From NCBI GenBank assembly GCA_949710005.1, contig OX453272.1, positions 47,401,146 through 47,465,145 on the forward strand: DNA of 64,000 bases, written 5' to 3'. Source of the stretch: Ricordea florida (taxonomy: Eukaryota > Cnidaria > Anthozoa > Corallimorpharia > Ricordeidae). Below, piece by piece: positions 26,176 through 35,163 of the stretch; position 1 is the first letter of the stretch; every line of letters begins with the position of its first letter. The position numbers and the translations under genes were made by a program. The notes under the pieces are model-generated. The model saw nothing but the letters and a program-made list of their open reading frames with translations, was not told where the DNA came from and searched no databases.

Positions 26176-26598
26176 CTAAAATAATTTACTAGCTGCATAC
26201 CCCAACGCCAACATACCACCACCCACATATACAATTTCACCCATCTTTTGATTTTCACTTGGTCTATAATAATTAGAAAATTTTGGTTCATCGAGCGAAG
26301 CTCTCCCCGACTCCGTCGGATGCATTTGACTGTACAAGTTAAAAGCTTCATCTGTATTCGAAATATTTTTTGAAGCTTGGTATTTATCATCTTTTTGTTT
26401 TACTTTCCAATCAATTAGTTTCTGTCTATTTTCCTGATATGTAGCATAATCTTTTTGATATTTTTCTAATGCTTTATCATGCCGTATTCTTTCTGCATCT
26501 GTTTTATCACCTGAGAGATATTTTGCAAGATATGATCCACCAACAAAGGCGGTTGCATTCAAAATAGCTCCCCCAAACATCATTGCTATTGTTGCCAT
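26176..26598 (-). CDS. Membrane-anchored protein with charged middle, 140 aa
   Basis: Homologue of 11839-12237: hydrophobic start (MMFGGAILNATAFVGGSYLA), charged middle (EKYQKDYATYQENRQKLIDW) and hydrophobic end (VYVGGGMLALGYAASKLF). It begins 3 bp after the stop of the 72-aa gene, as a probable co-transcribed pair. Confidence 0.78.
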   Translation of the reverse strand: MATIAMMFGGAILNATAFVGGSYLAKYLSGDKTDAERIRHDKALEKYQKDYATYQENRQKLIDWKVKQKDDKYQASKNISNTDEAFNLYSQMHPTESGRASLDEPKFSNYYRPSENQKMGEIVYVGGGMLALGYAASKLF

Positions 26599-26601
26599 AT
26601 T

Positions 26602-26820
26602 TTAATTTGGTAAAATCTTTTGATCCTCTAAATATGTTTTTAGGTACATACTACCTGACAATACAGCCACCCATTTAGCATAATTTGTAATACTTGAGGA
26701 TGGATCGTTCATAAATGATTCTTTCATAACCTTTTTAGCTACATAACCAACAGCAGCTGCTAACCCAATAAGTACTGCTGAATCAGTAACAGTTTTCACA
26801 AGTTTGTTTTCAGTTGACAT
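26602..26820 (-). CDS. Small two-span membrane protein of element 2, 72 aa
   Basis: Differs from the element 1 protein (11616-11834) at only a handful of positions, mostly in the first hydrophobic segment. The very high conservation compared with its neighbours points to a tightly constrained role. Confidence 0.8.
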   Translation of the reverse strand: MSTENKLVKTVTDSAVLIGLAAAVGYVAKKVMKESFMNDPSSSITNYAKWVAVLSGSMYLKTYLEDQKILPN

Positions 26821-26841
26821 AATTTTTTACTGTATCAGTAA

Positions 26842-26876
26842 GAAACCTTTAGACCCTTTTAGGGCCGCGAAGCAAA
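26842..26876 (-). promoter_or_regulatory. Promoter motif fused to GC-rich intergenic repeat (copy 2)
   Basis: On the minus strand TTTGCTTCGCGGCCC is followed by TAAAAGGGTCTAAAGGTTTC before the 72-aa gene. Confidence 0.55.
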
Positions 26877-26886
26877 CTACTTTTCC

Positions 26887-27360
26887 TCATATCATTCCCA
26901 TTTTTGGCGTTTGTGGTTGGGAGGGTTGGGTGGTAATGTTTTGAGGTGGAACTTTGGTTGGAACTTGTGATAAATCAGGTATCCTATTTTTATAATATCT
27001 CATAAAAATATCAAATGCTGTAAACCCTATTCCAACAATGGATAATACAGTAGTAAAAGATAGCTCTGGAATCCATGCTTTTCCATTTTCTTCTCCATTT
27101 TTAATCTCCTCCTGTTCCTTTTCACGTTTCATCTCCCTAGCTAATGCTTCTTTCGCTTTTTTATTATATTCTGCCAATTTCTTACCAGCAGCAACCTTTT
27201 TAGGATCTTTCACCCGTAGGGTGGCTCCGGCTGCTCCGGTCTCTTTATTTTTTGAATCTTTCTTTTCAGGCGTAGGATCCATTCCTCCGGGGGCCTTAGG
27301 GGCTGTAATTTGTTCAACAACTTCTGTTCCTCCTTCACTTCGTTCAGTTCGGTCAGACAT
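26887..27360 (-). CDS. Single-span membrane protein of element 2, 157 aa
   Basis: Homologue of 11167-11571. The charged N-terminal half contains the conserved KDPKKVAAGKKLAEYNKKAK, followed by the membrane segment (LSFTTVLSIVGIGFTAFDIF) and a proline/glutamine-rich tail. It has a longer N-terminus with an extra glycine/alanine stretch. Confidence 0.75.
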   Translation of the reverse strand: MSDRTERSEGGTEVVEQITAPKAPGGMDPTPEKKDSKNKETGAAGATLRVKDPKKVAAGKKLAEYNKKAKEALAREMKREKEQEEIKNGEENGKAWIPELSFTTVLSIVGIGFTAFDIFMRYYKNRIPDLSQVPTKVPPQNITTQPSQPQTPKMGMI

Positions 27361-27367
27361 TATTATT

Positions 27368-27556
27368 TTATTTCACAAAGTAAAGAATCTTTAAATCAGT
27401 ATCTGGATAAGTTTTGCTAGCATCACTACGTATTTGTTCTTTTATAATTTCTTTAATTTTTTGGTTTTTATGATCTATTATCCTTACAGCATCTTCAATC
27501 ACTTTAATAGCTTTCTTTGTAATTTCTATATTTCTTTTAACAACTTCTTCATACAT
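27368..27556 (-). CDS. Small helical protein, 62 aa, unknown
   Basis: An amphipathic, Lys/Ile-rich helix (EITKKAIKVIEDAVRIIDHK). It has its own promoter motif (GGTCTAAAGATTTC at 27578-27592 on the minus strand) and the typical GTAAAAAATC leader before the ATG, which supports it. No counterpart in element 1. Its end lies just before the next gene, whose promoter motif falls inside its coding sequence. Confidence 0.6.
   Translation of the reverse strand: MYEEVVKRNIEITKKAIKVIEDAVRIIDHKNQKIKEIIKEQIRSDASKTYPDTDLKILYFVK
27385..27397 (-). promoter_or_regulatory. Promoter-like motif before the 157-aa gene
   Basis: GATTTAAAGATTC on the minus strand, inside the 3' end of the 62-aa gene. Confidence 0.55.
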
Positions 27557-27577
27557 GATTTTTTACAAAAACATTAA

Positions 27578-27612
27578 GAAATCTTTAGACCCCTTTAGGG
27601 CCGCGAAGCAAA
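27578..27612 (-). promoter_or_regulatory. Promoter motif fused to GC-rich intergenic repeat (copy 3)
   Basis: TTTGCTTCGCGGCCCTAAAG followed by GGGTCTAAAGATTTC on the minus strand, before the 62-aa gene. Confidence 0.55.
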
Positions 27613-27628
27613 TAACATCATATCATGA

Positions 27629-28210
27629 TCAGTAAACAGTATCATACCCATCAGAAGCTTTCTTAGTATCCTGCTCAGTTTTGTTGGAATCATCTATATT
27701 TTTACTTGTAACTTGTTGTATTTCTGCTCGAGGAGCAGGCCCAGCTTCGCCGATTTTACCTATTTTAACATGTTTAGCAACCTGAAATAGTCCACTAGCA
27801 AGTGCTGCCAATCTTCCTGCTTTCAATGCTAAGAGACCTACAATGTTTGTTAGTTCACGATTAACCAAATCATCATTCTTCAAATCTGAACAAAGAGCTT
27901 CTATATCATCCACGGGAACCATGTAAGAAATAACTTTAGAAACTAATTGAAGAGATGAATCTACCAACCCACCATTAATTTTCTTACCCAATACTGCCTG
28001 ATATCGATTATAATATTTTTCAATGTCTTTTACCGATAATTTTTTTATATCACCAAGACTCATATCAACCCCTAAATATTCCTTTGTGGTTCCAAGAGCT
28101 GCTAGGATGGCTAGTGATTCTTGTTTTATTTCAACTTCGGCGTAACCGGACCCATTAGAGATATCATTATCATCTTTTACATCACTAATATAATCTTCAA
28201 CTTCTGCCAT
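27629..28210 (-). CDS. Conserved Polinton protein of element 2, 193 aa
   Basis: Homologue of 10590-11129, with the same central blocks (IKQESLAILAALGTTKEYLG, DIKKLSVKDIEKYY, LKNDDLVNRELTNIVGLLAL) and the same C-terminal DTVY. It follows the ATPase gene directly. Function unknown. Confidence 0.8.
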   Translation of the reverse strand: MAEVEDYISDVKDDNDISNGSGYAEVEIKQESLAILAALGTTKEYLGVDMSLGDIKKLSVKDIEKYYNRYQAVLGKKINGGLVDSSLQLVSKVISYMVPVDDIEALCSDLKNDDLVNRELTNIVGLLALKAGRLAALASGLFQVAKHVKIGKIGEAGPAPRAEIQQVTSKNIDDSNKTEQDTKKASDGYDTVY

Positions 28211-28231
28211 TTTACAATTTTCTAATAATAC

Positions 28232-28248
28232 AAAGATTCTTTTAAATC
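28232..28248 (-). promoter_or_regulatory. Promoter-like motif overlapping the ATPase stop codon
   Basis: GATTTAAAAGAATCTTTG on the minus strand includes the TAA stop of the ATPase gene, so stop and next promoter are compacted into one sequence. Confidence 0.5.
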
Positions 28249-28868
28249 ACCCCAGGGATCTCCAAATAACATTGAAATGGATAACGTAAACACAGGCAGA
28301 GTCTAGAATATTTTTCAGTTTTCAGTAGTTGTACAAACTTTTTACTAGTTTCAAGGTCTAAATCACCCCCATAATCTTCGAAAAACATCTTCATTCCCTT
28401 CTGTGATGGATTATGGAATGAGACCACACAAGCTACATTTTCACGGAATGGTTTTGCTATCGATGTTAATTGCTGAGTTAGAACCCACATTGATAATCCA
28501 TGATGCCTTCCAGAGAATGCTAAATCAATAAACTTGTTTGATCGTTTTTTCAGATCATTCGAAACAGCACAATCGTCTAAAATTATTAGTGTATTTGTAC
28601 CAGAGAACAAAGTTTGACAATCAGTTAATAACTCATTAATCTCATCAATGTTACTAGCATCTGGTGATAATACATAGAAACGTTTATCTCCTCTAGCAAA
28701 ATTATGATATGTTTTATTTTTAGAATAAGTTGGGCATATTAAAATAATGAATTCAAACAATTTTCTAAATGGACCTCTGAGTTGATCTATGATGTACTTT
28801 GTCTTTCCACAATTTGTTGGACCAGTTATAATACAGTGAAAAGGAATTTTATCTCGTAATTCTTCCAT
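28242..28868 (-). CDS. Genome-packaging ATPase of element 2
   Basis: A 208-aa homologue of 9957-10583 with Walker A GPTNCGKTK and Walker B TLIILDDC at the same positions, and the LTQQLTSIAKPFREN segment. It is intact and starts at the equivalent codon (MEELRDK), which sets the start used for element 1. Confidence 0.9.
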   Translation of the reverse strand: MEELRDKIPFHCIITGPTNCGKTKYIIDQLRGPFRKLFEFIILICPTYSKNKTYHNFARGDKRFYVLSPDASNIDEINELLTDCQTLFSGTNTLIILDDCAVSNDLKKRSNKFIDLAFSGRHHGLSMWVLTQQLTSIAKPFRENVACVVSFHNPSQKGMKMFFEDYGGDLDLETSKKFVQLLKTEKYSRLCLCLRYPFQCYLEIPGVI

Positions 28869-28873
28869 CTTTT

Positions 28874-28902
28874 TTCCGCGAAGCGGGGAGGTCTTTAGAC
28901 CA
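28874..28902 (-). promoter_or_regulatory. Promoter motif with diverged GC-rich repeat (copy 4)
   Basis: On the minus strand GGTCTAAAGACC is followed by TCCCCGCTTCGCGGAAAAAA and the ATG. The CCGCTTCGCGG part can form a hairpin directly in the short leader. Confidence 0.5.
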
Positions 28903-28907
28903 ATTAA

Positions 28908-30149
28908 CTAATACATTATCGATCTTAAGTTTGAATTCATAACCTCCATTAATGCGTCAGCTACAACAAACATGTAACAAGTCATAATACCAGATCCACT
29001 AGTTTTTCTTTTCATTTCTATTTTTACACCATCTTGTGCATTGTTTAAGGCTAGACCTCCTCCATGAATATCATTATCTGGGTGAGTTCTCAAATCTATC
29101 CACAGAGCAAACTTTTTACTATAAAAATCCTTTTCCTTTACTGAGTGAAGCGAGGAACCACTGAAACGTTTCTTTACCGACTCCCACAGGTCTGAAGGTA
29201 CCATCCCTTTAGAGTAGAAACGGTTTGGTACACCATTAACATCGATATTGATTGAGGTGATACCTGGATTGAAAAAATTCTCAGAATCTCGTGCTCCTCC
29301 AACATATGGTAATATGAACAAACATAATATACCTGTAATTGACCTTCTAGGTAGATTAATATGCTGGTTTATCACACTGTCGGTGGGCCTGGATATGGTG
29401 AAAGTTTTGTGTAGAGTGACATTCTCATAAAAGAATCCCTTACCAACCTGATAAGCCGCCTGTGCCTCACGAGCTAAGTATTCACTTGATACACAAGAAT
29501 ATTCCAACTCAAGGTTTGTGATTTTATGAATTGGAGTCTTGGTCGCGTCAGAATAAACAACTATATCGTTAACTGGAGCCAGTGTAATCTCAAATATTAG
29601 TTGATTATCTAATGCCTTTGGGTAGAAAACTCCATGATCGTTTAGAATAGGATGGTTTAGTAGGATATGATACTTGGTATTGTGTACTACTGCAAGAGCT
29701 ACTTCTTTTGCATCTGTGTCTACCTTATCACCCGCATTTGTCCTGAGCTTCCTCATGTTTTCAGAAGAAATACCTTGTCTTAATCTATCCTCTCGTTCTT
29801 CATCTGTTAAGAATAAGTCATGGTATGTTTGAAATAGATCGTATCTTTGAGTATCCTGTAGTGTTTCACCTCCAAAAAGAACCCTGAGTCTAGATACAAG
29901 GTTACTACCTACATTATTCACGAGGGTGTTATCTTCATGACCATCAACAGCCAGGTTAAATACTAGAGATACACTTCCAGGTACAAGAACTAAATTCTCA
30001 GTAAGTTTTGGAATATTTAGATATAATGTTTCCCCCGGATTAGCTGATGATGGGTTAAGTGTAATTCTATTCAATGTTGATTCCGCTTTCAAACCTAGGG
30101 GATCTCTTGGAATCCTGTTTGGGTTAATTTTTTCAGATACGGTTGTCAT
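28908..30149 (-). CDS. Major capsid protein of element 2
   Basis: A 413-aa homologue of 8680-9921, intact and the same length. Conserved blocks include GETLYLNIPKLTENLVLVPG, VLFGGETLQDTQRYDLFQTY, KLRTNAGDK, HPILNDHGVFYPKAL and QHINLPRRSITGI. It would form the double-jelly-roll hexon-like capsomer. It diverges from the integrase gene with a 33-bp gap. The 63-aa gene that sits here in element 1 is missing. Confidence 0.9.
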   Translation of the reverse strand: MTTVSEKINPNRIPRDPLGLKAESTLNRITLNPSSANPGETLYLNIPKLTENLVLVPGSVSLVFNLAVDGHEDNTLVNNVGSNLVSRLRVLFGGETLQDTQRYDLFQTYHDLFLTDEEREDRLRQGISSENMRKLRTNAGDKVDTDAKEVALAVVHNTKYHILLNHPILNDHGVFYPKALDNQLIFEITLAPVNDIVVYSDATKTPIHKITNLELEYSCVSSEYLAREAQAAYQVGKGFFYENVTLHKTFTISRPTDSVINQHINLPRRSITGILCLFILPYVGGARDSENFFNPGITSINIDVNGVPNRFYSKGMVPSDLWESVKKRFSGSSLHSVKEKDFYSKKFALWIDLRTHPDNDIHGGGLALNNAQDGVKIEMKRKTSGSGIMTCYMFVVADALMEVMNSNLRSIMY

Positions 30150-30182
30150 ATTTATTTTAAGGAAGGGAGGAGTAATCTTTAA
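30150..30182. promoter_or_regulatory. Bidirectional promoter between capsid and integrase genes
   Basis: The 33-bp gap contains AGTAATCTTTAAAT on the plus strand, which reads ATTTAAAGATTACT on the minus strand toward the capsid gene. The motif touches the first ATG of the integrase frame. Confidence 0.55.
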
Positions 30183-31172
30183 ATGAGTAACGAAAGCATG
30201 TTATCGAAAATATATTATTCAACTGAGGGATATTGGAAAGGATATTCTGCGATTAATAAATTAGCAGGGAAAGCAAAAGTAAGTGAAAATGCAGCAAAAC
30301 AATGGTTACAAAAACAAGCAATATGGCAAATATATCTTCCAGCTCCAAAATATATTCCAAGACCACATTGGACTGTAGATAAACCTAATAAGATTCACCA
30401 AGCGGATTTATTATTTTTACCTCATGATAGAGTTGGAAGAAAAACATATAAATACGCATTAGTTGTGGTTGATGTAGCATCAAGATACAAAGATGCTGAA
30501 CCATTAACTTCAAAAGAAAGTAGGGAAATTTCAAATGCTTTTGAAAAAATATATTCTAGAAATTTAAAATATCCTAAAACATTAATTGTTGATCCTGGAA
30601 GAGAATTTATGGGTGAAGTAACAAAACTTATGAATTACCATAATGTAAACATTCAAAGAAGTGAAGCTGGAAATCATAGAGCTCAGGCGTTTGTTGAAAG
30701 TGCAAACAAAATATTAGGTGAACGATTATTTAGTCATCAATATGCACAAGAAATACTGCAGGATGAAAGATCTAGAGTATGGGTAAAACGATTACCAGCT
30801 ATTTTGAAAACTTTGAATAATACACCTACTAGAATAACTGGAAAAGAACCTGATGAGGCTATAAAACAGAAAGAAGTTGATATCGAACCAAAAAAGTATA
30901 AGCGAGTTGTTGGGCTTGATGAGGTTAGGCTACCAATTGAGGTTAGTGTTAGATACTTACTTGCTCCTGGTGAACTTGAAGGTGGAGAACGAAGAAGAGC
31001 TACTGATCCAATTTGGAGTATACAAGTTTATTATATTTCAGGAAGTAGGGTTTCTCCCAATCAACCAGTTTTATATTTTTTAAAAGATGGCCCAAGACGT
31101 GGTTTTGTAAGGGAGGAGCTTCAAGTTGTACCAGATGATACTGAGGTACCTCCTTATTATGTTTTGAAATGA
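30183..31172 (+). CDS. Retroviral-type (rve) integrase of element 2
   Basis: A 329-aa homologue of 7453-8427. The catalytic residues are D75 (HQADLLFLP), D137 (IVDPGREF) and E172 (AFVESANK), with the same 34-residue spacing. The N-terminal helix-turn-helix and C-terminal DGPRRGFVREELQVVPDD are conserved. The first ATG overlaps the promoter motif; the second, at 30198 (MLSKIYY), matches the start of the element 1 protein better and may be the true one. Intact. Confidence 0.92.
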   Translation: MSNESMLSKIYYSTEGYWKGYSAINKLAGKAKVSENAAKQWLQKQAIWQIYLPAPKYIPRPHWTVDKPNKIHQADLLFLPHDRVGRKTYKYALVVVDVASRYKDAEPLTSKESREISNAFEKIYSRNLKYPKTLIVDPGREFMGEVTKLMNYHNVNIQRSEAGNHRAQAFVESANKILGERLFSHQYAQEILQDERSRVWVKRLPAILKTLNNTPTRITGKEPDEAIKQKEVDIEPKKYKRVVGLDEVRLPIEVSVRYLLAPGELEGGERRRATDPIWSIQVYYISGSRVSPNQPVLYFLKDGPRRGFVREELQVVPDDTEVPPYYVLK

Positions 31173-31202
31173 TTTACTCGCAGCGGGAGGTCTTCGACCG
31201 AT
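31173..31202. terminator. Short GC-rich hairpin between convergent integrase and polymerase genes
   Basis: The 30-bp gap has GGTCTTCGACC, which can fold into a 4-bp stem with 3-base loop, preceded by CGCAGCGGG. It is a diverged relative of the GC-rich intergenic repeats. In element 1 the two genes overlap and have no such sequence. Confidence 0.35.
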
Positions 31203-34200
31203 TTAATACAAAGGTTTTGTGTGAATTCCATCTTCTTCAACTATTCGTTTATCATAATATGCGTTAAGCCCTAATTTATCTTGAGTATATGTTACAATTT
31301 CGTTTTTATTAACTTTAAAACCTGTGTTTTTTACCCTATCTATTTTCCCCATTAAAGCTTCATAGTATCTATCCCACGTCATATTGTTTTGGTGATGTAT
31401 TGTCCCTTTACTACTAAACTTTGTTTTTCCCTTTCCATCATCGGCATAATAACATTTTGGTGAAAGAGCAATCATTCTTATTCCTTCAAACTCTTTCTTA
31501 AACAGGCCAGGCGTTTTGTCGTGATATTTTGAGGTTGATAGAAATTTTTGTTTCCCTTCTCTAAAATATTCATCTCGTAATTCGGGTTTTACAAGATTAT
31601 CCAAATTTTCATCTGAATATGCAAAGTAATAGCTATCTGTGTCTGAATAAACTAACTCAAAATCACTTCTGTCAAAATAATAATCAATAAAATCGTGATA
31701 AAATTCTAACATTCTAAGTTTTGATAATTGATATACAGCTATACCGCACTGATAAGGTGTGCTTATTTCTACACTGCGTTTCCTTTTGGTTATTTCATAT
31801 GTTTCATTTATCTGGTCCATATCTACAAAGAAAGGGCTTCTAATATCCATATTAACAACATCCACGTTTTGAGTATAACTTGTATTCTTGTGTTCTTGTT
31901 TATTTTCAATCATTTTACCATAGAATGCGTTTCCTTTTAGTTTGTGGGTATCAGCCAATTCTTTACAACCTTTATACTTTGTTTTTAGTTTTTCAATCAA
32001 TACTTTAAAGTGATTACCGGTGGGGGCGGCTCCATTCTCGGTATGCTCTTCAATAAATGTTAATATATCAGGGAATTGATTTAAGTCATTAGTAAGGGTT
32101 ACGGCATCATCTATTTTGTTTTCATCAAAAGCTTTACTTATCATTTGTAGCATAACCTCAATATCACCATCTCTTCTCGCATTGCTTACTTCACTTGGAA
32201 ACCACTCAAATGGCTTACCAGGTTGATATTCTATAATTTTATGAACAGCTGTTATTACCAAACCATGATTAATATACCATTTTATTAGCGGTGTATATAG
32301 TAAAATTTCCTCTGCTCTTGTTACGCTTAACAATTTTAGTGCTCCTTTTATAGTTTTTCTGCATGTATCTTTTTGATATTTTTTCATATGACCTGGTATT
32401 AAATTTTCGGGGACAGTATCTACAACATATAAAGGCGGCATCTCCTCAAATTTTTTCAAAAGATTATTTGGTGTGTGAATATCCACTTGACAGAACCCGA
32501 ACAATTTATCTGTAAGAATATCATTACAAATTTTTTTAATATATTCAAGATCTGTTGGATTTTTTACTTCAGAATATTTCTCTTTACCACAGGGCATTTC
32601 CAACCCCGACACATATAAATATAAACTATTTGCATCATAACCACGGATAATTTTGCATAGTTTTGGCTTTTTATAGTTATGAGAACGAATAAATGACTTA
32701 TTAATCTCAGCCCAACGAACAAATACTTGAGCCTGTCCACCAATCATACCTTTTTTTAAAAGATCATAAGCTTTATTTTTATTACATACAGTACATTCTT
32801 TTCTTATAGTAAAACATTTTTTACATTTTACCTTACCGCTTTTCGGTTTTTTACAATTAAGATTACATTTACAATAGCAAGGATCGCCCGGAGCAAACAA
32901 ATCAAACTTACCCTTACTATTTTTTATAGCTTTATTCAACACATATCTCATTGATATCCCGGGGATTGATACCGCGTCTTTCAGCATGTCTATATCATCA
33001 CAGAAATATTTTTCGCGTGTTTTTTCAACAGCTTCTACAAAAGGAATAACATCACCTTCGTTATACTCTATCAACCAATCCTTAAGGGTTATACAACCTC
33101 TTTTTTTGAATTCATTCTTATATTCTTCATATTCTTGGCGGGATATTGTTATTTTCTTTTTGAGATCTGAGTAAAATTCTTCATATTTTACAGGGCCTAT
33201 GTGAGAAAGCTTATCATAACTATCTAAAAATTGATAGGGGAAGAAAAGTTTTTGTTGTTCACAGTTATTTGCTTTACACCACCCATCAAAAGAAAGACCT
33301 GGGGCTAAATAATTAATCATATCCAAAAAATTAAAACGGGGAGTTTTCAGGTACATATATTTATTTTCTTTCTTTGCAACATTTAATTCACCCTCCATCT
33401 CAGTAAAACTATTTACAAAATGTATCTTAATCATATTCAAATCATACTTTCCTGAATTAAAACCTAAAACAGGAACTTGATTACACCACTCTTCATACAG
33501 CTCTTTTACTTTTTTTGGAATACTATCTTCATCCGGAAGAGGATAATCCTCTCTCACTTTTTTAACAATATCTTTTTGTCTTCTATCCAAATCTTTAACA
33601 AAATCTTTTATAAGCTCTTTTGGATTATTATTCACAAAACACGTTGGTTTTTTCGATAAATTATCAGATATAGCTATACTAATCGGAATATGTTTATTTA
33701 TAAAAGTTAGATCTTCAGTAATCTTTTCAGGTTGATTTAGTTGCATTGCTTCACAATCCCAAACATTAAAATATGGATAGGGGAAAAATTTCTTTTTAAA
33801 GTTTACATATTTTAATTCAGGTTTTTCACACTCCCAAACAGATACTAAATTATACCCCAAAGATTTGATTACATTTTCCTTTCTCAGCGTTTTGTTGTAT
33901 TTAATTTTATCATCACTTGAACAAGGACATCCATGCCAATTACACCCATAGTATTCATAGACTGTATTAGTTACAGGTTCGTAACCATCCACCAAAAAAA
34001 GCTCTTTTTCATCATCCTTAACACATCTTTCACCACCATGACCACATAGAGCATGATGAATATGTTTGCCTATAATTTCAGACTGTTTCTCTATCCATCT
34101 GCATCCAACATAACTAAATTGGGTATTTCCACCATAAAATATTTTTTCTGACCAGCTCATTGTTGGAACACATTTTTTACCTTTACAAATTACTTGTGTT

Positions 34201-34628
34201 TTTCCTCCTTTACATGTATTGTCATTCAAATGTCTATCATAATTACCATGTCTGTTAAATCTTTGTTCACATCCAGGACATTCCCAACTATTAGTCAACA
34301 GTGGTAAATCTTTTATGTAAAAACAATGGTCATTATGAAGACCCGCATCCAAAGTTGGTAATTGTTTTTTGATTTTACCTTTACCGTACACCAGCACCCA
34401 CGTTTTTTGGTCTTCTTTTGGCTCAAACATCCTAATGTTAATATTAAAAAACTTTGAGATATCTTCAAGTTCAATAAGATCTGTTCCTTTTATATCTTCT
34501 TCTTTCAGATTTGGATTACCATAAAATTCTTGGGCTAGTTTTAAAGATAATTGTTTTATTCTTTCTGCTGGTCTATTTTTCTCATCAAAATAGTTCCTAA
34601 AAACAGCCAGGGTATTCCAAAAACACAT
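31203..34628 (-). pseudogene. DNA polymerase B of element 2, main part (exonuclease and polymerase domains)
   Basis: A 1141-aa frame with all catalytic blocks: exonuclease WDCEA, FNSGKYDLN and YNEGDVIPF, and polymerase YDANSLYLY, KLKGNAFYGKM and YSDTDSYYF. The DNKMCFWNTLA block, the C2H2-like CPGCEQRFNRHGNYDRHL and the EYYGCNWHGC block are also here. The frame is separated from its N-terminal part (34673-35859) by a one-base shift near 34701-34706, where the homology to element 1 passes from one frame to the next. As it stands the protein would lack its N-terminal extension unless translation starts internally. The catalytic residues look intact, so the damage is recent or is a sequence error. 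Confidence 0.85.
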
Positions 34629-34672
34629 TTTGTTATCATAATTATCAAGGGCATGAATAGATTTCTTTTTTT

Positions 34673-35086
34673 TTAACCAATCTGGTAAAGGGCCACAACC
34701 ATTAAAGTTTCATTTGTATGAATTAATTTTACATGAACTTCGATAAACACAACTTTACCTTGATATACACCAGGGTTTTTTACAACTTCCGTTGCTGGAA
34801 GATACGCTTTTTCCCACACTTCTGCGTTATCCAAATCTAGTCTTTTTATTTCACATTGTTTAATATACTCCTCAATTTCTTTTACTGTTTTTAAAGCTCC
34901 TAGTAGTTTTCCAAGAATTGTTTTGTTATACTCAGCTATTTCTCCTTTTCCTCGATGAATGTTGGATTTGAAACCATATACAACTCTTGTTCTCATCTGT
35001 ATCTCTGGTCTTATTCTATCGATAATTATTTGCGATATATCATTATTAAGATCCGCATTTATTACAATGTTGTTTTGCCCCACCAT
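34673..35086 (-). pseudogene. DNA polymerase B of element 2, middle N-terminal part
   Basis: A 137-aa frame, homologous to residues 200-330 of the element 1 polymerase (IDRIRPEIQMRTRVVYGFKS, YLPATEVVKNPGVYQG). It continues in frame upstream of its first ATG to about 35200, where a second shift joins it to the frame at 35164-35859. It is not a separate gene. Confidence 0.75.
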
Positions 35087-35163
35087 TTCGTCTGGTTCAC
35101 TTCCAAAAGGAATAAATTTAAAATTTGTTGGAGGTCTTAGTTTAATTTTCTTATCTTTATTTT

